This document shows positions 1 to 9,342 of a stretch of 64,000 nucleotides of DNA, in pieces (position 1 is the stretch's first letter; every line of letters starts with the position of its first letter). The translations under genes were made by a program, and so were the position numbers. The notes beneath the pieces were generated by a model that was not told the origin of the DNA, made no database searches, and saw nothing but the letters and a program-made list of their open reading frames with translations. Source of the stretch: Gammaproteobacteria bacterium (GTDB taxonomy: Bacteria > Pseudomonadota > Gammaproteobacteria > DSM-16500); NCBI GenBank assembly GCA_031291175.1, contig JARLJO010000047.1, positions 186,001-250,000 on the forward strand. The letters run 5' to 3'.

Positions 1-2
1 CA

Positions 3-89
3 ACTGGGAAGTCTACCGAGGTTGCAAATACACTTGTGCAGACCGCTAAAGAAAGAACGCTAAGACATAAGTTTTTTTGTTTAACATAA
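3..89 (+). CDS. possible 3' end of a gene cut by the window edge
   Basis: One forward frame is open from the window edge to a TAA at 87-89 and would encode about 28 residues ending in a basic stretch. Two other frames are also open for 15-20 codons, so coding is not proven. No family is recognisable. It could equally be non-coding sequence. Confidence 0.18.
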   Translation, partial: TGKSTEVANTLVQTAKERTLRHKFFCLT

Positions 90-685
90 TTTAATTTCAT
101 AATTTCAGTTTAGATTATTTGTAGTGACTTCTAAAAAAATAGCTATACGTAAGTGCAATTACTTTTGGTTTTGTCGCTACACCTTGCACTGCATGGGGCC
201 ATGCATAACGAAATTAATTTTCAATTTGGCTGACAATAGTCAATTTATTTTAAAAAAATCTCTGAAAGCAATTTGAATTTTTCATCCAAATAACGTTGCG
301 GGATAAAAACAAGGGAAGGTCTCATCCTTCCCGCATAGACGAGAATAACAATTATTCAGAGTTTAATTGATACAACAAAGCCAATCAAAATCAACACAAG
401 AATTTATATTACTTTCAAAGCCTTAACAATCACAAACAAACAATGATTTAAGCAAAATAAGCCGTTTATGCTATACTTATAGAGTTATTGCTATTGCTAA
501 TTTAAAATAAATTAACATAAAAACGAGAATCAAAACTTCATAAGCGCTATTCTAAAATAATATTAGCTGTGAGGCAGAATCGAAACGATAACATTATTTT
601 TTATGATGCTTTTCGTTAAAAAATATTGACTGGCTATCTTTCTACCATTACAAAAAATTGATTCTGGAAAACAGGGGTATTATTT
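90..685. other. AT-rich intergenic region
   Basis: About 600 bases with no credible reading frame and no recognised RNA gene. The sequence is very AT-rich, with many poly-A and poly-T runs, like the other spacers in front of effector-like genes here. Only a weak promoter candidate near its right end (626-653) stands out. Confidence 0.5.
626..653 (+). promoter_or_regulatory. weak sigma70-like promoter candidate for the ankyrin-like gene
   Basis: TTGACT at 626-631 and TTACAA at 648-653 are separated by 16 bases and lie about 33 bases before the start codon at 686. The -35 is close to consensus and the -10 is poor. This is inference from pattern and position only. Confidence 0.3.
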
Positions 686-2368
686 ATGGCCGCTGCTAGA
701 CCAAACGAAATAAAACCGGTACTACAAGCTATTTTGGATATGGGCCCCCAATGGGATGAACCTAGAAAAACCAAAGAAGAAGTAGACGCCATACTGACCG
801 CCGCTTATAAAAAAAATAGCTCCATAAAAAATGCTTCGAAAGATGAAAATGGCGACACCTCACTTATTTGGGCTGCAAGAAATTATAATTTATATGCGCT
901 GATGTGGCTCCTGGATCGAAATTTTCTCTATAGACCCGACATCAATGACATTGTTCCCAGCAGTGGTCAGTCAGCTTTATCCATTAGCGTGCAATATAAA
1001 GATAGCGGAGTGAAAAGTGAAACTTCGTCAACGCTCTGGCGAAGAAGCTGCGTCAATTTTTTATTAAAAAATGATGCCGATGCATTTATGGGAGACGGCC
1101 TGGCATTAAAATTAGCTGCGAAGTTTGGCAGTGTTCACTTTTTAAATCATGTCCTTGAAGAAGGTCAGTATGGTGCCATCCTCACAAATCAATTTTTTAA
1201 AGAGATCATTGCGGAAGCGATCAGACTCAATCAAGTTAAGATATTCTCTTATTTAATCAGCGCCGCAAGAAAAAGACTTGTTGATATTGAATTACTAGAT
1301 CCTCTTGCTGCGGTAATTGAGCTATACAGGACAAATGCACAAGCTGCCCTGCATTTTCAAACCCTATTATTTGCAAGTGACATACACTTTAAACAAAGAC
1401 ATCTGGTTTTAGCGGCTAAACTTAATTTACTACCCATCGTAAAAACTTTAGTTGAACAACATAGAATCCCTGTTTCGCCCGAGAGTTTGCAAGAAGCTTT
1501 TCTAATAAACTCCTATCCTATTGCTTCGTATTTACTTGAAACAGCCCAAGACCCTAATGTCATTAATCTTTACTCCCAAGGGCAAAAACCCTCATATCTT
1601 TATGCTTTTGAGGGAGCTTCTGTCCCCATGGTTACATTAGCATTAAGACGAGGCGCAAATTTTGCTGCATTTCAGAAGAAACATAAAAACCAGAACTATT
1701 TTAATTTTACCAATGAGAATGTAAAAAATTTCATACTCGCCTACGAGAACATTCTTATGCAAAATGCCGCCGAAAATAAAGTAGCTCACAGTGAGGAAAT
1801 GAGAGGCTTAATTCAAAAACTTCAGCCGGTTGATATAAAAGATTTAAGACTCCTTGTAAAAGATGCTCCAATTCAAGTGGAATATTTCAATCAATTTATT
1901 CCTGCAGATATCTTAGCAGAAATAGCCGCTGACGCCGCTGCTCCAGCGGCGGCAGCGGCGGCACAACCTGTCTATTATGGCGATCCTGAAGGTGTTCCTC
2001 ACCCACACCTTGGCAGAGAGGGCGAACCCAACCCAAGTGTTATGCTGGCATCGGAAGCTGAGGAGGGAAAAGCACATGGCAGCGGCCAGGTATTTCAATA
2101 TCAAAATGTCGATTCATTCGAGGCAGAACCAGGCGCCCCCGCCAGCGCATCATCCAGTAGCAGTATTGCGCCGACCCAAGCTTTATTTACCCCTAAATCA
2201 CCCCAAGGTGCAAAACCAAAGATGAGCGATGCAGAACTGCTAACCTTTATCGCAAAATTAACCACAACAGAAAACGCCCTACCAGACATCTTGCGTGATA
2301 ATTTAATAGAATTTTCAAAAAAATTAACGGAAGGTAATGTGGTGAACGATAATAAAATGCTGAAGTGA
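686..2368 (+). CDS. ankyrin-like repeat protein, effector candidate
   Basis: A 560-residue protein with no signal peptide. Helical repeats resembling ankyrin units are visible around residues 55-80, 130-160, 240-265 and 305-330 (for example GDTSLIWAARNYN and LALKLAAKFGSVHFL). From about residue 415 there is an Ala-rich run, an acidic/Pro/Gly linker and a Ser-rich patch (ASASSSSS) before a short C-terminal helical region. The ATG follows an AGGGG-type ribosome binding site. It stands alone, is AT-rich and is convergent with the next gene across a strong hairpin. Ankyrin proteins with low-complexity linkers are common Dot/Icm effectors in Legionellales, so secretion is inferred from architecture and context only. 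Confidence 0.7.
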   Translation: MAAARPNEIKPVLQAILDMGPQWDEPRKTKEEVDAILTAAYKKNSSIKNASKDENGDTSLIWAARNYNLYALMWLLDRNFLYRPDINDIVPSSGQSALSISVQYKDSGVKSETSSTLWRRSCVNFLLKNDADAFMGDGLALKLAAKFGSVHFLNHVLEEGQYGAILTNQFFKEIIAEAIRLNQVKIFSYLISAARKRLVDIELLDPLAAVIELYRTNAQAALHFQTLLFASDIHFKQRHLVLAAKLNLLPIVKTLVEQHRIPVSPESLQEAFLINSYPIASYLLETAQDPNVINLYSQGQKPSYLYAFEGASVPMVTLALRRGANFAAFQKKHKNQNYFNFTNENVKNFILAYENILMQNAAENKVAHSEEMRGLIQKLQPVDIKDLRLLVKDAPIQVEYFNQFIPADILAEIAADAAAPAAAAAAQPVYYGDPEGVPHPHLGREGEPNPSVMLASEAEEGKAHGSGQVFQYQNVDSFEAEPGAPASASSSSSIAPTQALFTPKSPQGAKPKMSDAELLTFIAKLTTTENALPDILRDNLIEFSKKLTEGNVVNDNKMLK

Positions 2369-2420
2369 AATGTCCACACTAAATAGCAAAAGTAAAGTTG
2401 CCGCACTCACAAGTACTTTA

Positions 2421-2453
2421 AAACCTGCACGGAGTTTCACTCCATGCAGGTTT
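2421..2453. terminator. bidirectional hairpin terminator between convergent genes
   Basis: A near-perfect inverted repeat (AAACCTGCA..GGAGT / ACTCC..TGCAGGTTT, one mismatch, 3-base loop) lies between the stops of the two convergent genes at 2368 and 2460. The A-rich and T-rich edges fit termination in both directions. Confidence 0.75.
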
Positions 2454-2459
2454 CTAATA

Positions 2460-3665
2460 TCAGCTGGATTTACATTGCAATGCGGGATATTGCTTCAAAA
2501 CCAACTCATAGATTTTTTTCATTAACAGTTTCGCATGATCATTTTCATTATCAGTCGCACTGTTAAAAACACTAGAGATAATGACACCATTGCATGGCGT
2601 ATAGACATATAACGCTCTAAAGCCTAGCGTTTCTCCTTCATAAAACCAATAATGACCAAACAGTTTTTCTGGGTCAAGGCCTTCGGCCACACCTAAACCA
2701 AAGCCTTGAGGATCGCTAGCGGTTAATTTCTTGATGGGTTTACCCGTGAGTACGGAGTTAATCTGCATGAGCTTTATTTTTTGCGCAGCATCTAATACAT
2801 CCTGTTCGACGAATAACGCTTTTACCCACCGAATAATATCTTCAGAATTAGAGACAATGCCACCCGCCGCTCCAGCCCACGATAAATTATGCTGAGATAA
2901 ATCTTTCCCCACAAGAGGAGGATTAGAATACTGATTGTAGTTATACCCATGGGCAAGCCGCTTTTCCACTTCTGCTGGCACTGCTGGGACAGGATAAAAG
3001 GTATTTTGTAGATTGATTTTATGGATGGTTCTTTTAGTTAACTCATCATTGAATGTGTTATGAGTTGCTTTCTCAATCACTAAATCAAGCAGTGTGTAAC
3101 CTGTATTAGTATAGAAATATTTGGTTTTTAATGGAGGCGAAAAAGTCGAAGGATAAACATACTGAATCAATTCTTCATTGGTAAAAACATGCGAGGGATC
3201 TTGATAGCTTGCTACATTCCATAAAGGCGTTTCTGAATAGTTAGGTAATCCACTGGTCATGTTAAGCAATGCATCGAGCGTTACTATTGACCATTTATCG
3301 TATTGTGGCAACCAATTTTTGAGAGAATCATTGAGATGTAATTTTTGTTCTTTTTCCAATTGCAAAAGAATAGCAGCGGTAAATGATTTGGTAATACTAC
3401 CGATTTCAAATAACGTGGATGAAGACACCTTTTCACTATCAGGCACGTGTGACACCTGCCCAACATAAAAATTTTTAATGGCTTTTTTAGGAATGTAGAC
3501 GGAGAGGGCAGCACCTGAATAATATTCCAGATCTTTATATTGCTTATAATCCACTAACAAAGCTTTTTGAACGTTTATTTCTAAAGATTGATCACTGTCC
3601 GCTGACCAGCAAGCTGTACTCGACATAAGAATCACAGCAACAAACATTTTCATGAATTTAAGCAT
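2460..3665 (-). CDS. serine hydrolase, beta-lactamase class C / esterase family
   Basis: A 401-residue exported protein. Residues 1-22 form a Sec-type signal peptide ending near TACWSA. The penicillin-binding/class C fold is marked by the SxxK nucleophile motif SITK within IGSITKSFTAA and by YTN in FYTNTGYTLLD, the usual YxN position. The third motif (KTG or HxG) is not canonical; GHYWFYEGETLGF occupies that place. The family includes beta-lactamases, D-Ala-D-Ala peptidases and esterases, and the sequence does not decide among them. It probably acts in the periplasm. It is monocistronic and AT-rich. Confidence 0.85.
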   Translation of the reverse strand: MLKFMKMFVAVILMSSTACWSADSDQSLEINVQKALLVDYKQYKDLEYYSGAALSVYIPKKAIKNFYVGQVSHVPDSEKVSSSTLFEIGSITKSFTAAILLQLEKEQKLHLNDSLKNWLPQYDKWSIVTLDALLNMTSGLPNYSETPLWNVASYQDPSHVFTNEELIQYVYPSTFSPPLKTKYFYTNTGYTLLDLVIEKATHNTFNDELTKRTIHKINLQNTFYPVPAVPAEVEKRLAHGYNYNQYSNPPLVGKDLSQHNLSWAGAAGGIVSNSEDIIRWVKALFVEQDVLDAAQKIKLMQINSVLTGKPIKKLTASDPQGFGLGVAEGLDPEKLFGHYWFYEGETLGFRALYVYTPCNGVIISSVFNSATDNENDHAKLLMKKIYELVLKQYPALQCKSS

Positions 3666-3802
3666 ATTTAAGATATCCCTATCTAAAAAAATCTTTGTCT
3701 ATTATTTCAATGTTTTATTTTTAATGATACTTATTTCGCATTGAATAACTTCACTACAGGACAATCAGACTCAAAAGTAAATACTGACACAAACTAGAAG
3801 CA

Positions 3803-3838
3803 CCTCCCCCTTTGAAAGGGGGATTGAGGGGGATTTTT
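3803..3838. repeat. C-rich/G-rich palindromic spacer repeat
   Basis: A run of CCTCCCCCTTT is followed by AAAGGGGGATT and again GAGGGGGATTTTT, forming a short hairpin just beyond the stop of the gene to its right. The sequence type resembles dispersed short repeats seen in many bacterial spacers. No second copy was found in this window. Confidence 0.4.
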
Positions 3839-3860
3839 AAATAGATAACATTCACCGTCG

Positions 3861-4784
3861 TTATACCGACATTCTCATACCACCCGGTGGTATCGCCACC
3901 GCTAGACCTGCTGTCTCGTCAACAGAATGATATTCAGTTGTCTCTTTAACTGGCGCTACCGCCTCATTAGAGACTAAAGCTGCTTCTTTCTCTGCCGCAA
4001 TGATGCCAGGTACCTTCTGTTTTATTGCCTTGTAATGCTCGATTTGTTGCTTGGGATCAGCCTCGACTGTAACCACTGCAGGCGCTTTGTTATCACCTGC
4101 GACATTGACCAGTGCATTTGCATCAGCAGGCCTTAAACCCTCGATTAAAGCCGCACCTAACCAGACAAACGGTGTGGCTAATGTAGCTGCAACAGCGCAG
4201 ACGGCTAAAACAGCAGTGATGGCAGAAGACACCGCAACCACAAGCGCACTAGCAACAGTACTTGCTATTAAACCAGCGAGACCGAAAACGCAAATAGCTG
4301 CTCTCGTCGCCACATCGATTACGCTACCTACTGTCGCCAAAACAAATACCACAGGAACGAAAGCAACTAAACTAACAAGACCGGTAATCACACCAACGCA
4401 TCCGGCAATTGTTGAGAAGATAGCCGCAAAAGGACCACCCGAATAAAGATTTAAACCACTACCAAAACTGCCGTCTCTATCATATCCATAGCCCTCTCGG
4501 CACAGGTTAAAGCCCAAGCATAAATCAAGACATGAGCCAACCAAAAAAGGAATACCTGTTACCAACCAAAATCCCACCCGATAAGCAAATAGATGAGAAT
4601 CCACAAATAAATCGCCACGATAATGCTTCTCACTTATTCCCAAATATTCAGTCCATTCTGGATCTCCAAAAAACAAGGTCGGAAATTTCTCCAGTAAATC
4701 GGCGAACAATTCATTAGGACTATAAAGTGAGGCACAAATTTTCCCCGTGTATTCCCAGGTCTTTTTTAATAATGCCTTTAGCAT
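3861..4784 (-). CDS. hydrophobic multi-pass membrane protein of unknown function
   Basis: A 307-residue protein of no recognised family. An amphipathic N-terminal region (residues 1-65) is followed by a hydrophobic segment at about 70-95 and a long block of Val/Ala-rich membrane segments from about 115 to 215, then a soluble Ala/Glu-rich tail. There is no signal peptide. Long Ala/Val hydrophobic cores with soluble ends are seen in Dot/Icm effectors that insert into host membranes, but a resident inner-membrane protein is as likely. It stands alone between AT-rich spacers. Confidence 0.6.
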   Translation of the reverse strand: MLKALLKKTWEYTGKICASLYSPNELFADLLEKFPTLFFGDPEWTEYLGISEKHYRGDLFVDSHLFAYRVGFWLVTGIPFLVGSCLDLCLGFNLCREGYGYDRDGSFGSGLNLYSGGPFAAIFSTIAGCVGVITGLVSLVAFVPVVFVLATVGSVIDVATRAAICVFGLAGLIASTVASALVVAVSSAITAVLAVCAVAATLATPFVWLGAALIEGLRPADANALVNVAGDNKAPAVVTVEADPKQQIEHYKAIKQKVPGIIAAEKEAALVSNEAVAPVKETTEYHSVDETAGLAVAIPPGGMRMSV

Positions 4785-5086
4785 TGGCGTTTATCCTCTT
4801 TTGATTAAATTTATTAATTGCCTCACTCATTTACTAAAAAACTTCACGCAGCATGATGCGTTTCCTTATCATTGCGCTCATTAAGCATTTGATTAATATC
4901 ATTATAAAACCATACCTTGGTCGCAACAAAACCACAGGAAGTTTCAGTATACAGATGGATTATTAAGGTTGTATTAAATTAACGCAATTTGTTATGTGCT
5001 TAGCTTGTACATCATGCAGCAATCACTCCTGCAAAAATCCTGCCGCAATTTTATAGTTAATATTCTCAAAATTCATTTTCCATAAA
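4785..5086. other. intergenic spacer with no assignable gene
   Basis: AT-rich spacer. A reverse-strand open stretch of about 40 codons (roughly 4853-4975) has no start codon and no recognisable family. It may be debris like the pseudogene that follows. Confidence 0.35.
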
Positions 5087-5385
5087 ATGGAAACGCAAAT
5101 ACAAGAAGTGAATGATTTCATTACCCAAATACCGGAACAGCCAAAAATTTTTCTGATAGGAAGGAAGATGAACTTGCCACAACAGCTGCCGCGTTAAGTT
5201 ACGCTGGAAAGCCATTTAAGACTTTAATTGATGGAAAAATGCAAAATATTTACGGATGGACAGATTTAAAATTTCATCGCTTTTGAAAATTGGGTTTAAG
5301 ACCCATAGGCAACTCTGATATTCCTGATCTGGCAATTTTTCCTATCCGTTATCCAAGCTTAAAAACCATCCGTTTTCGTGGCTGA
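5087..5385 (+). pseudogene. relic of an unknown gene (frameshift plus in-frame stop)
   Basis: An ATG opens a 38-codon frame. Near the A5T5 run around 5138-5148 the coding-like signal moves to another frame, which continues with a charged sequence (RKEDELATTAAALSYAG) to a TGA at 5284-5286. The same frame then resumes (KLGLRPIGNSDIPDLAIF) to a final TGA at 5383-5385. One frameshift and one internal stop in an otherwise protein-like sequence indicate a decayed gene. I do not recognise the parent family. Confidence 0.5.
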
Positions 5386-5395
5386 CTGGAACTCT

Positions 5396-5473
5396 AGTAG
5401 CCCGGACTAAGCGCAGCGTGTCCGGGAGCAATGTGCATAGCTCGCCGGACACGCTGCCCTTAGTCCAGCCTAC
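5396..5473. repeat. palindromic repeat, GTAGC-GGACTAA family, copy 1
   Basis: Two facing arms (left GTAGCCCGGACTAAGCGCAG, right complementary GGACACGCTGCCCTTAGTCC then GCCTAC) form a long imperfect palindrome. The same outer sequences recur at 56017-56066 and 56706-56799 with different inner stems. It lies just after the pseudogene. Confidence 0.75.
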
Positions 5474-5890
5474 AAAAATCGAGCTTTTTTGAGAATTTTA
5501 TCCATTAAAAAATTACTAAAAAATAATACTCATAAAACACAGGTGATAATTACAAAAATATATTTGACATCTTTTTTTATTATGTCAGATTGTCACTGAT
5601 TAGTCGCACACCCAACTTGTTTTGTGATACCCCCCTATATAAAAATATAGAGATTAAAAATAAAATTATTATATAAATAATAACATAAACGCTCAAATAG
5701 CTGATCAACCTTTGATCATGAGATTTATCCTGGCAAATCTTCCCTCGTTGCCCGATGAACCAACCTATTAAAAAACATAGTATTTAACTCCCGCTTAGTC
5801 AGGGAACACAGGCATAACTCAGCTCTCTCATGAATTGTCTTCACGAAAGCTTTTTTTAGTTTAATATTTTCTTAAGCTTCATCGACCATA
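5474..5890. other. AT-rich intergenic region
   Basis: About 415 bases with many A/T runs and no credible reading frame. It probably carries the promoter and leader of the next gene, but no clear -35/-10 pair can be picked with confidence. Confidence 0.4.
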
Positions 5891-7738
5891 ATGCCTGACA
5901 CCAACCTCATAGAGAAAACTAAAATGTCCCGATCAAGCTCATCCATGCCAGCCAGTGCCAATCCATCCTATAAAGAAGAAATGTCGGATTTGTTATACAA
6001 ACCAAACGAAAAACCCTCTAGTTTAAAACCAAGAGTCCGGCAGTTGATCGCTGATAAACATCCAATTAATGGGGACCAACAATCCGGTCCTTTTGCTGAG
6101 CTTGAAAAACAGCTCTATGTAGATCGAAAAACACAGCAGATGCTTTTGCTAGCCATCTGCTCTCGCAGTCATGATGGCTTAGATGCTATTTACGCTGCCC
6201 AAGCCATCAATTTACCTCTCAATGTAGCATACCCAGACACACTGAACGGTCGTCAAAAAGCGGCCGAACTTAACACCGCCATAGCCAACTTTAAAGCGCG
6301 TTACATAGAGGACTATACTCGAGCGCTAGCTCTGACAAGAACAACGATAGCTGATATAACAAGGCTTGAAAGTCAAAACAACAGTAGTATGTCAAAAGAA
6401 GCGATCTATCTTTGGCAGGCCTTTAGTCATGCAGAAGAAGAGCTTTCCGATTACCAGACATTAAAAAATAAAATCGCCTTACTGCTCACTGGTAACAACA
6501 AAGTTGCTATGGAACAATATGCCACGCGCATCATCGATCTTTTTAAAAAGCTCTATCAATTGAAAGATGAGCTACAAAAACTGGATCTGGTTGGCTTATA
6601 TGTTTATCGCTCAAATCAACATCTTCGCAGTAAAAATAGCCGCTCAATCGCCTACAAACCCGACTGGAAAGAAGGTGGCGATCCACTTGCCGTGACAGGC
6701 TTTGCTGCGGCAACAACTGACTATCGCAATCAATTCAAGCGTATTACTCTTTTGCAAACACTCAACAAAAGTTCTGCCTTTGATACTTATAGCAGCCTGA
6801 CGTCCCTTCTTTCATTAGAAGAAAAACTCAACATTCATCCCGCTCTCACCCAAGCAGTATCACCGGATATCACCCAGCATATTTTATCTTGGGCGAACGA
6901 ATCGATATACACGATGACTCATAAAATCATCGTGGGGCATGAAATGGAAATAAATGGGCAAAAAGTCATTCTAGCTGCTAAAGATGGTGCTTTAGGGTCT
7001 AATGAATATCCGGATCTTGAGCATACACTAGTTGGTTTTTCCACCCTGGTTGAAGCAGAACAATCATTAAAAGAAACATTCCGCCTTGCTGAATCAATCA
7101 TTCAAGCAACCGTACACTCCAAAGGGAATATTGAAGCAACTTTAGCAATCACTGCGGAGGATTTTACTAGCAGTTTTAAAGCATCAAATCATAAGCCGCT
7201 TTCTCATGCAGAAGTACAAGCACGCGATCGCAAACGTCAAAAGGAATTAGAACAACTTCGTCGCCAGGAACGTGAAGTACAAGATAAACTGATGTTAGCA
7301 CATTCCTTTACCCAGCAGCTCGCCAAAGAAAATATGCAAAAAGCAGAAGAGATGAAACAATTGCAAAAGGATGCTTTGCTTTCAAAAATCACTTCTCTCA
7401 GCAGCCACAAAAAGCGACTGTTAATAGATCTGCTGAATCCGGATATAACGTCTCATCATAATTTTGATGAGAAAGAAGTGATATCTTTGCTAGCAGATCT
7501 TGAATTATCAAAAAACACTAAGAAAGGTTTTCTGATTCAAACAAAATCAGCGCCAGCAGCTGCATCATCATCAGCCGCCGCGCCCACTTCAGCGGCAAGC
7601 ACCCACCGTGACCATTCAGATGGTAAACTGGATGCTAATTTTGTTGAAAACATTAGACAAGTTTTTAGTAGTCTTGATATTTCGGTTGCAGCTTTAGAAA
7701 CACAATTTAAGCCCTCCTCTAATACATTCAGTAAGTAA
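5891..7738 (+). CDS. coiled-coil protein of unknown function, effector candidate
   Basis: A 615-residue soluble protein of no recognised family. Most of it is predicted helical; residues about 430-510 are rich in Gln, Glu, Arg and Lys with heptad spacing, indicating a coiled coil. An Ala/Ser linker (AAASSSAAAPTSAAS) at about 555-570 precedes a short C-terminal helix. The ATG at 5924 (MSRSSSSMPASANPS), preceded by AGAGAAAA, is an alternative to the ATG at 5891. The N-terminal MSR/Ser-rich start and the Ala/Ser linker are shared with neighbouring unknown proteins. A Dot/Icm substrate is plausible but unproven. Confidence 0.65.
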   Translation: MPDTNLIEKTKMSRSSSSMPASANPSYKEEMSDLLYKPNEKPSSLKPRVRQLIADKHPINGDQQSGPFAELEKQLYVDRKTQQMLLLAICSRSHDGLDAIYAAQAINLPLNVAYPDTLNGRQKAAELNTAIANFKARYIEDYTRALALTRTTIADITRLESQNNSSMSKEAIYLWQAFSHAEEELSDYQTLKNKIALLLTGNNKVAMEQYATRIIDLFKKLYQLKDELQKLDLVGLYVYRSNQHLRSKNSRSIAYKPDWKEGGDPLAVTGFAAATTDYRNQFKRITLLQTLNKSSAFDTYSSLTSLLSLEEKLNIHPALTQAVSPDITQHILSWANESIYTMTHKIIVGHEMEINGQKVILAAKDGALGSNEYPDLEHTLVGFSTLVEAEQSLKETFRLAESIIQATVHSKGNIEATLAITAEDFTSSFKASNHKPLSHAEVQARDRKRQKELEQLRRQEREVQDKLMLAHSFTQQLAKENMQKAEEMKQLQKDALLSKITSLSSHKKRLLIDLLNPDITSHHNFDEKEVISLLADLELSKNTKKGFLIQTKSAPAAASSSAAAPTSAASTHRDHSDGKLDANFVENIRQVFSSLDISVAALETQFKPSSNTFSK

Positions 7739-7805
7739 CAATAGATGTGGCATCAATAAAACAGGGTCAACTGCTATTTAAATAACAGAAATGAGATCAG
7801 CTTTG

Positions 7806-7842
7806 CAGGTTGGGTTCCGCGCTTTTTGCGAAACCCAACAAT
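7806..7842. repeat. TTGGGTT-TGCGAAACCCAA palindromic repeat, copy 1
   Basis: GGTTGGGTTCCGCGC..TTTTTGCGAAACCCAAC forms a short hairpin with arms TTGGGTT and AACCCAA. Relatives occur at 12321, 16130, 17607, 44897 and 56174. It lies shortly after a stop codon, as most copies do. Confidence 0.75.
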
Positions 7843-7951
7843 TACTCTGAATATAAAAATAATCTCCACTCTTAAGATTTATTTAAGTTAACCAGCCTAT
7901 ACTATTATTAAAATAAATTTAATCATAAAAAATATTCAAACCGAGGATTGC

Positions 7952-8383
7952 ATGATAAACCCACTTATTGAAAACAAATTTCATCAATATTTGCTCGGCT
8001 TAAAAATGGCTTCAGAACTCAAGATAGGTGTATCGCTACACGAAGATAAAAAGCTTATCCAGGATGCCGTTACATTCTTAGCTTCAGTTAAGCTATATAA
8101 GCAGTCTATCGATTTAACCAATAACGATAAACAAACACTAGGCCAATGGATAGCCGAAGCAGATGGCTATTTGAAAAAGTTAGGCTATAAACCTCCCAAT
8201 GTGAGCGCACAAACCCACACCTCACTACCCGCTTCTCAACCAACCACACCTAAACCTACTAGTCTTTTATCACAAGATCCCAGGTTTATTGCTTTACTCT
8301 CTGAGAGAAATCGTCAAAAACAACAGGCGACAATCAACGAGAACGTTCAAATTGAAATACCGAGTGATAAGTGCAAGCTATAA
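7952..8383 (+). CDS. small hypothetical protein
   Basis: A 143-residue soluble protein of no recognised family. The ATG follows a clear GAGG ribosome binding site. Residues 1-85 are helical and compact; the rest is a Thr/Ser/Pro-rich tail with a basic, Gln-rich stretch (ERNRQKQQATINENVQ). No signal peptide or membrane segment is visible. It sits among effector-like genes with long leaders. Confidence 0.6.
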   Translation: MINPLIENKFHQYLLGLKMASELKIGVSLHEDKKLIQDAVTFLASVKLYKQSIDLTNNDKQTLGQWIAEADGYLKKLGYKPPNVSAQTHTSLPASQPTTPKPTSLLSQDPRFIALLSERNRQKQQATINENVQIEIPSDKCKL

Positions 8384-8575
8384 ATAGAAGCTTTTCAACA
8401 TTTTCAAAGTTTCTTGCTCAAATTGGTATTAGCAAATCCCTCATCTTTAAAAATTTATTAATAATCGTTTTATATTCAGTGGCTTAAAATCTAGCAACTA
8501 TCTGGTTTTTTCCCCTGCCTGCTGTTAAAATACACAAAATTTCATTTCACTTAAAACAAATCCAGAGACCAAGCT

Positions 8576-9328
8576 ATGTCCCGTGCTAGAACTTTTGAAA
8601 AACCAATAGATGCTGCTATTTTTTTTGATTGGGACGGCGTCTTGCATCTTTGTGCTGATCCAGAAGAGCTGGAACAAAAGCCTCATAAAAAAGCGCATAA
8701 AGGCGCCCCTAAAGAAGCCCAATCAAAAGCCGGGCAAGGTGCTTTTGTCGGTGGAAAATTGCTTGATCCTGAAGGCTTAACCACTTTAGTTAAATCCGCT
8801 AAAAAATTCCGCATTCCTTTTTTTGTCATTACAGCTCGTCCTGAGAGCCATAAAGATCATATTATTAATTTACTGAAAAGCGTAGATGGTTTTCAAACGC
8901 AAGATAAAGATGCTGGTGGTTTTCATCTAGATAATCTCATTTTTCTAGGCATCGAAAAACAAGATAAGAACGGAAAAAAATTCAATCTTGGTCTTCAAAT
9001 GCCTAAAGCAAAAAAAATGGATGAAGTACGTGAAAAACGTTTTTCTCACCTTCCAAAAGAAAACATACTAGCTATTGATGATGATGAAACAAACACAAAA
9101 CTAATGAGAGAAGTTGAATATTCGGTTATTGATGCAGAATCCAATAATCCCGACTTCTTAAAAGCTGTCCAGAGCTTTATGCAAAAAACTATCGAATCAC
9201 GTTTTAGTGCTAACAACCCACATTTAATGTATATGCCTGCACCCGCCTCAGCACCGCTACCAACAGCTATCTCTGCTTCTGATCAGAGAGCCAAAAGTGA
9301 CGGCGCTGTTTTAAAAGCTAATCAATAA
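8576..9328 (+). CDS. HAD-superfamily phosphatase-like protein
   Basis: A 250-residue soluble protein with the haloacid-dehalogenase motifs in order: motif I DWDGV at residues 18-22 (nucleophile and acid aspartates), motif II threonine in VITARPES near residue 86, and motif IV acids in AIDDDETN near 167-173. A Lys-rich insertion (KPHKKAHKGAPKEAQSKAG) follows motif I, where the small cap usually sits. The C-terminal 40 residues form an Ala/Pro/Ser-rich tail (PAPASAPLP). The substrate cannot be inferred. It lies among effector-like genes and starts MSRA like its neighbours. Phosphatase activity is likely from motif completeness; secretion is only possible. Confidence 0.75.
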   Translation: MSRARTFEKPIDAAIFFDWDGVLHLCADPEELEQKPHKKAHKGAPKEAQSKAGQGAFVGGKLLDPEGLTTLVKSAKKFRIPFFVITARPESHKDHIINLLKSVDGFQTQDKDAGGFHLDNLIFLGIEKQDKNGKKFNLGLQMPKAKKMDEVREKRFSHLPKENILAIDDDETNTKLMREVEYSVIDAESNNPDFLKAVQSFMQKTIESRFSANNPHLMYMPAPASAPLPTAISASDQRAKSDGAVLKANQ

Positions 9329-9342
9329 CCAGCGGCCGCACC

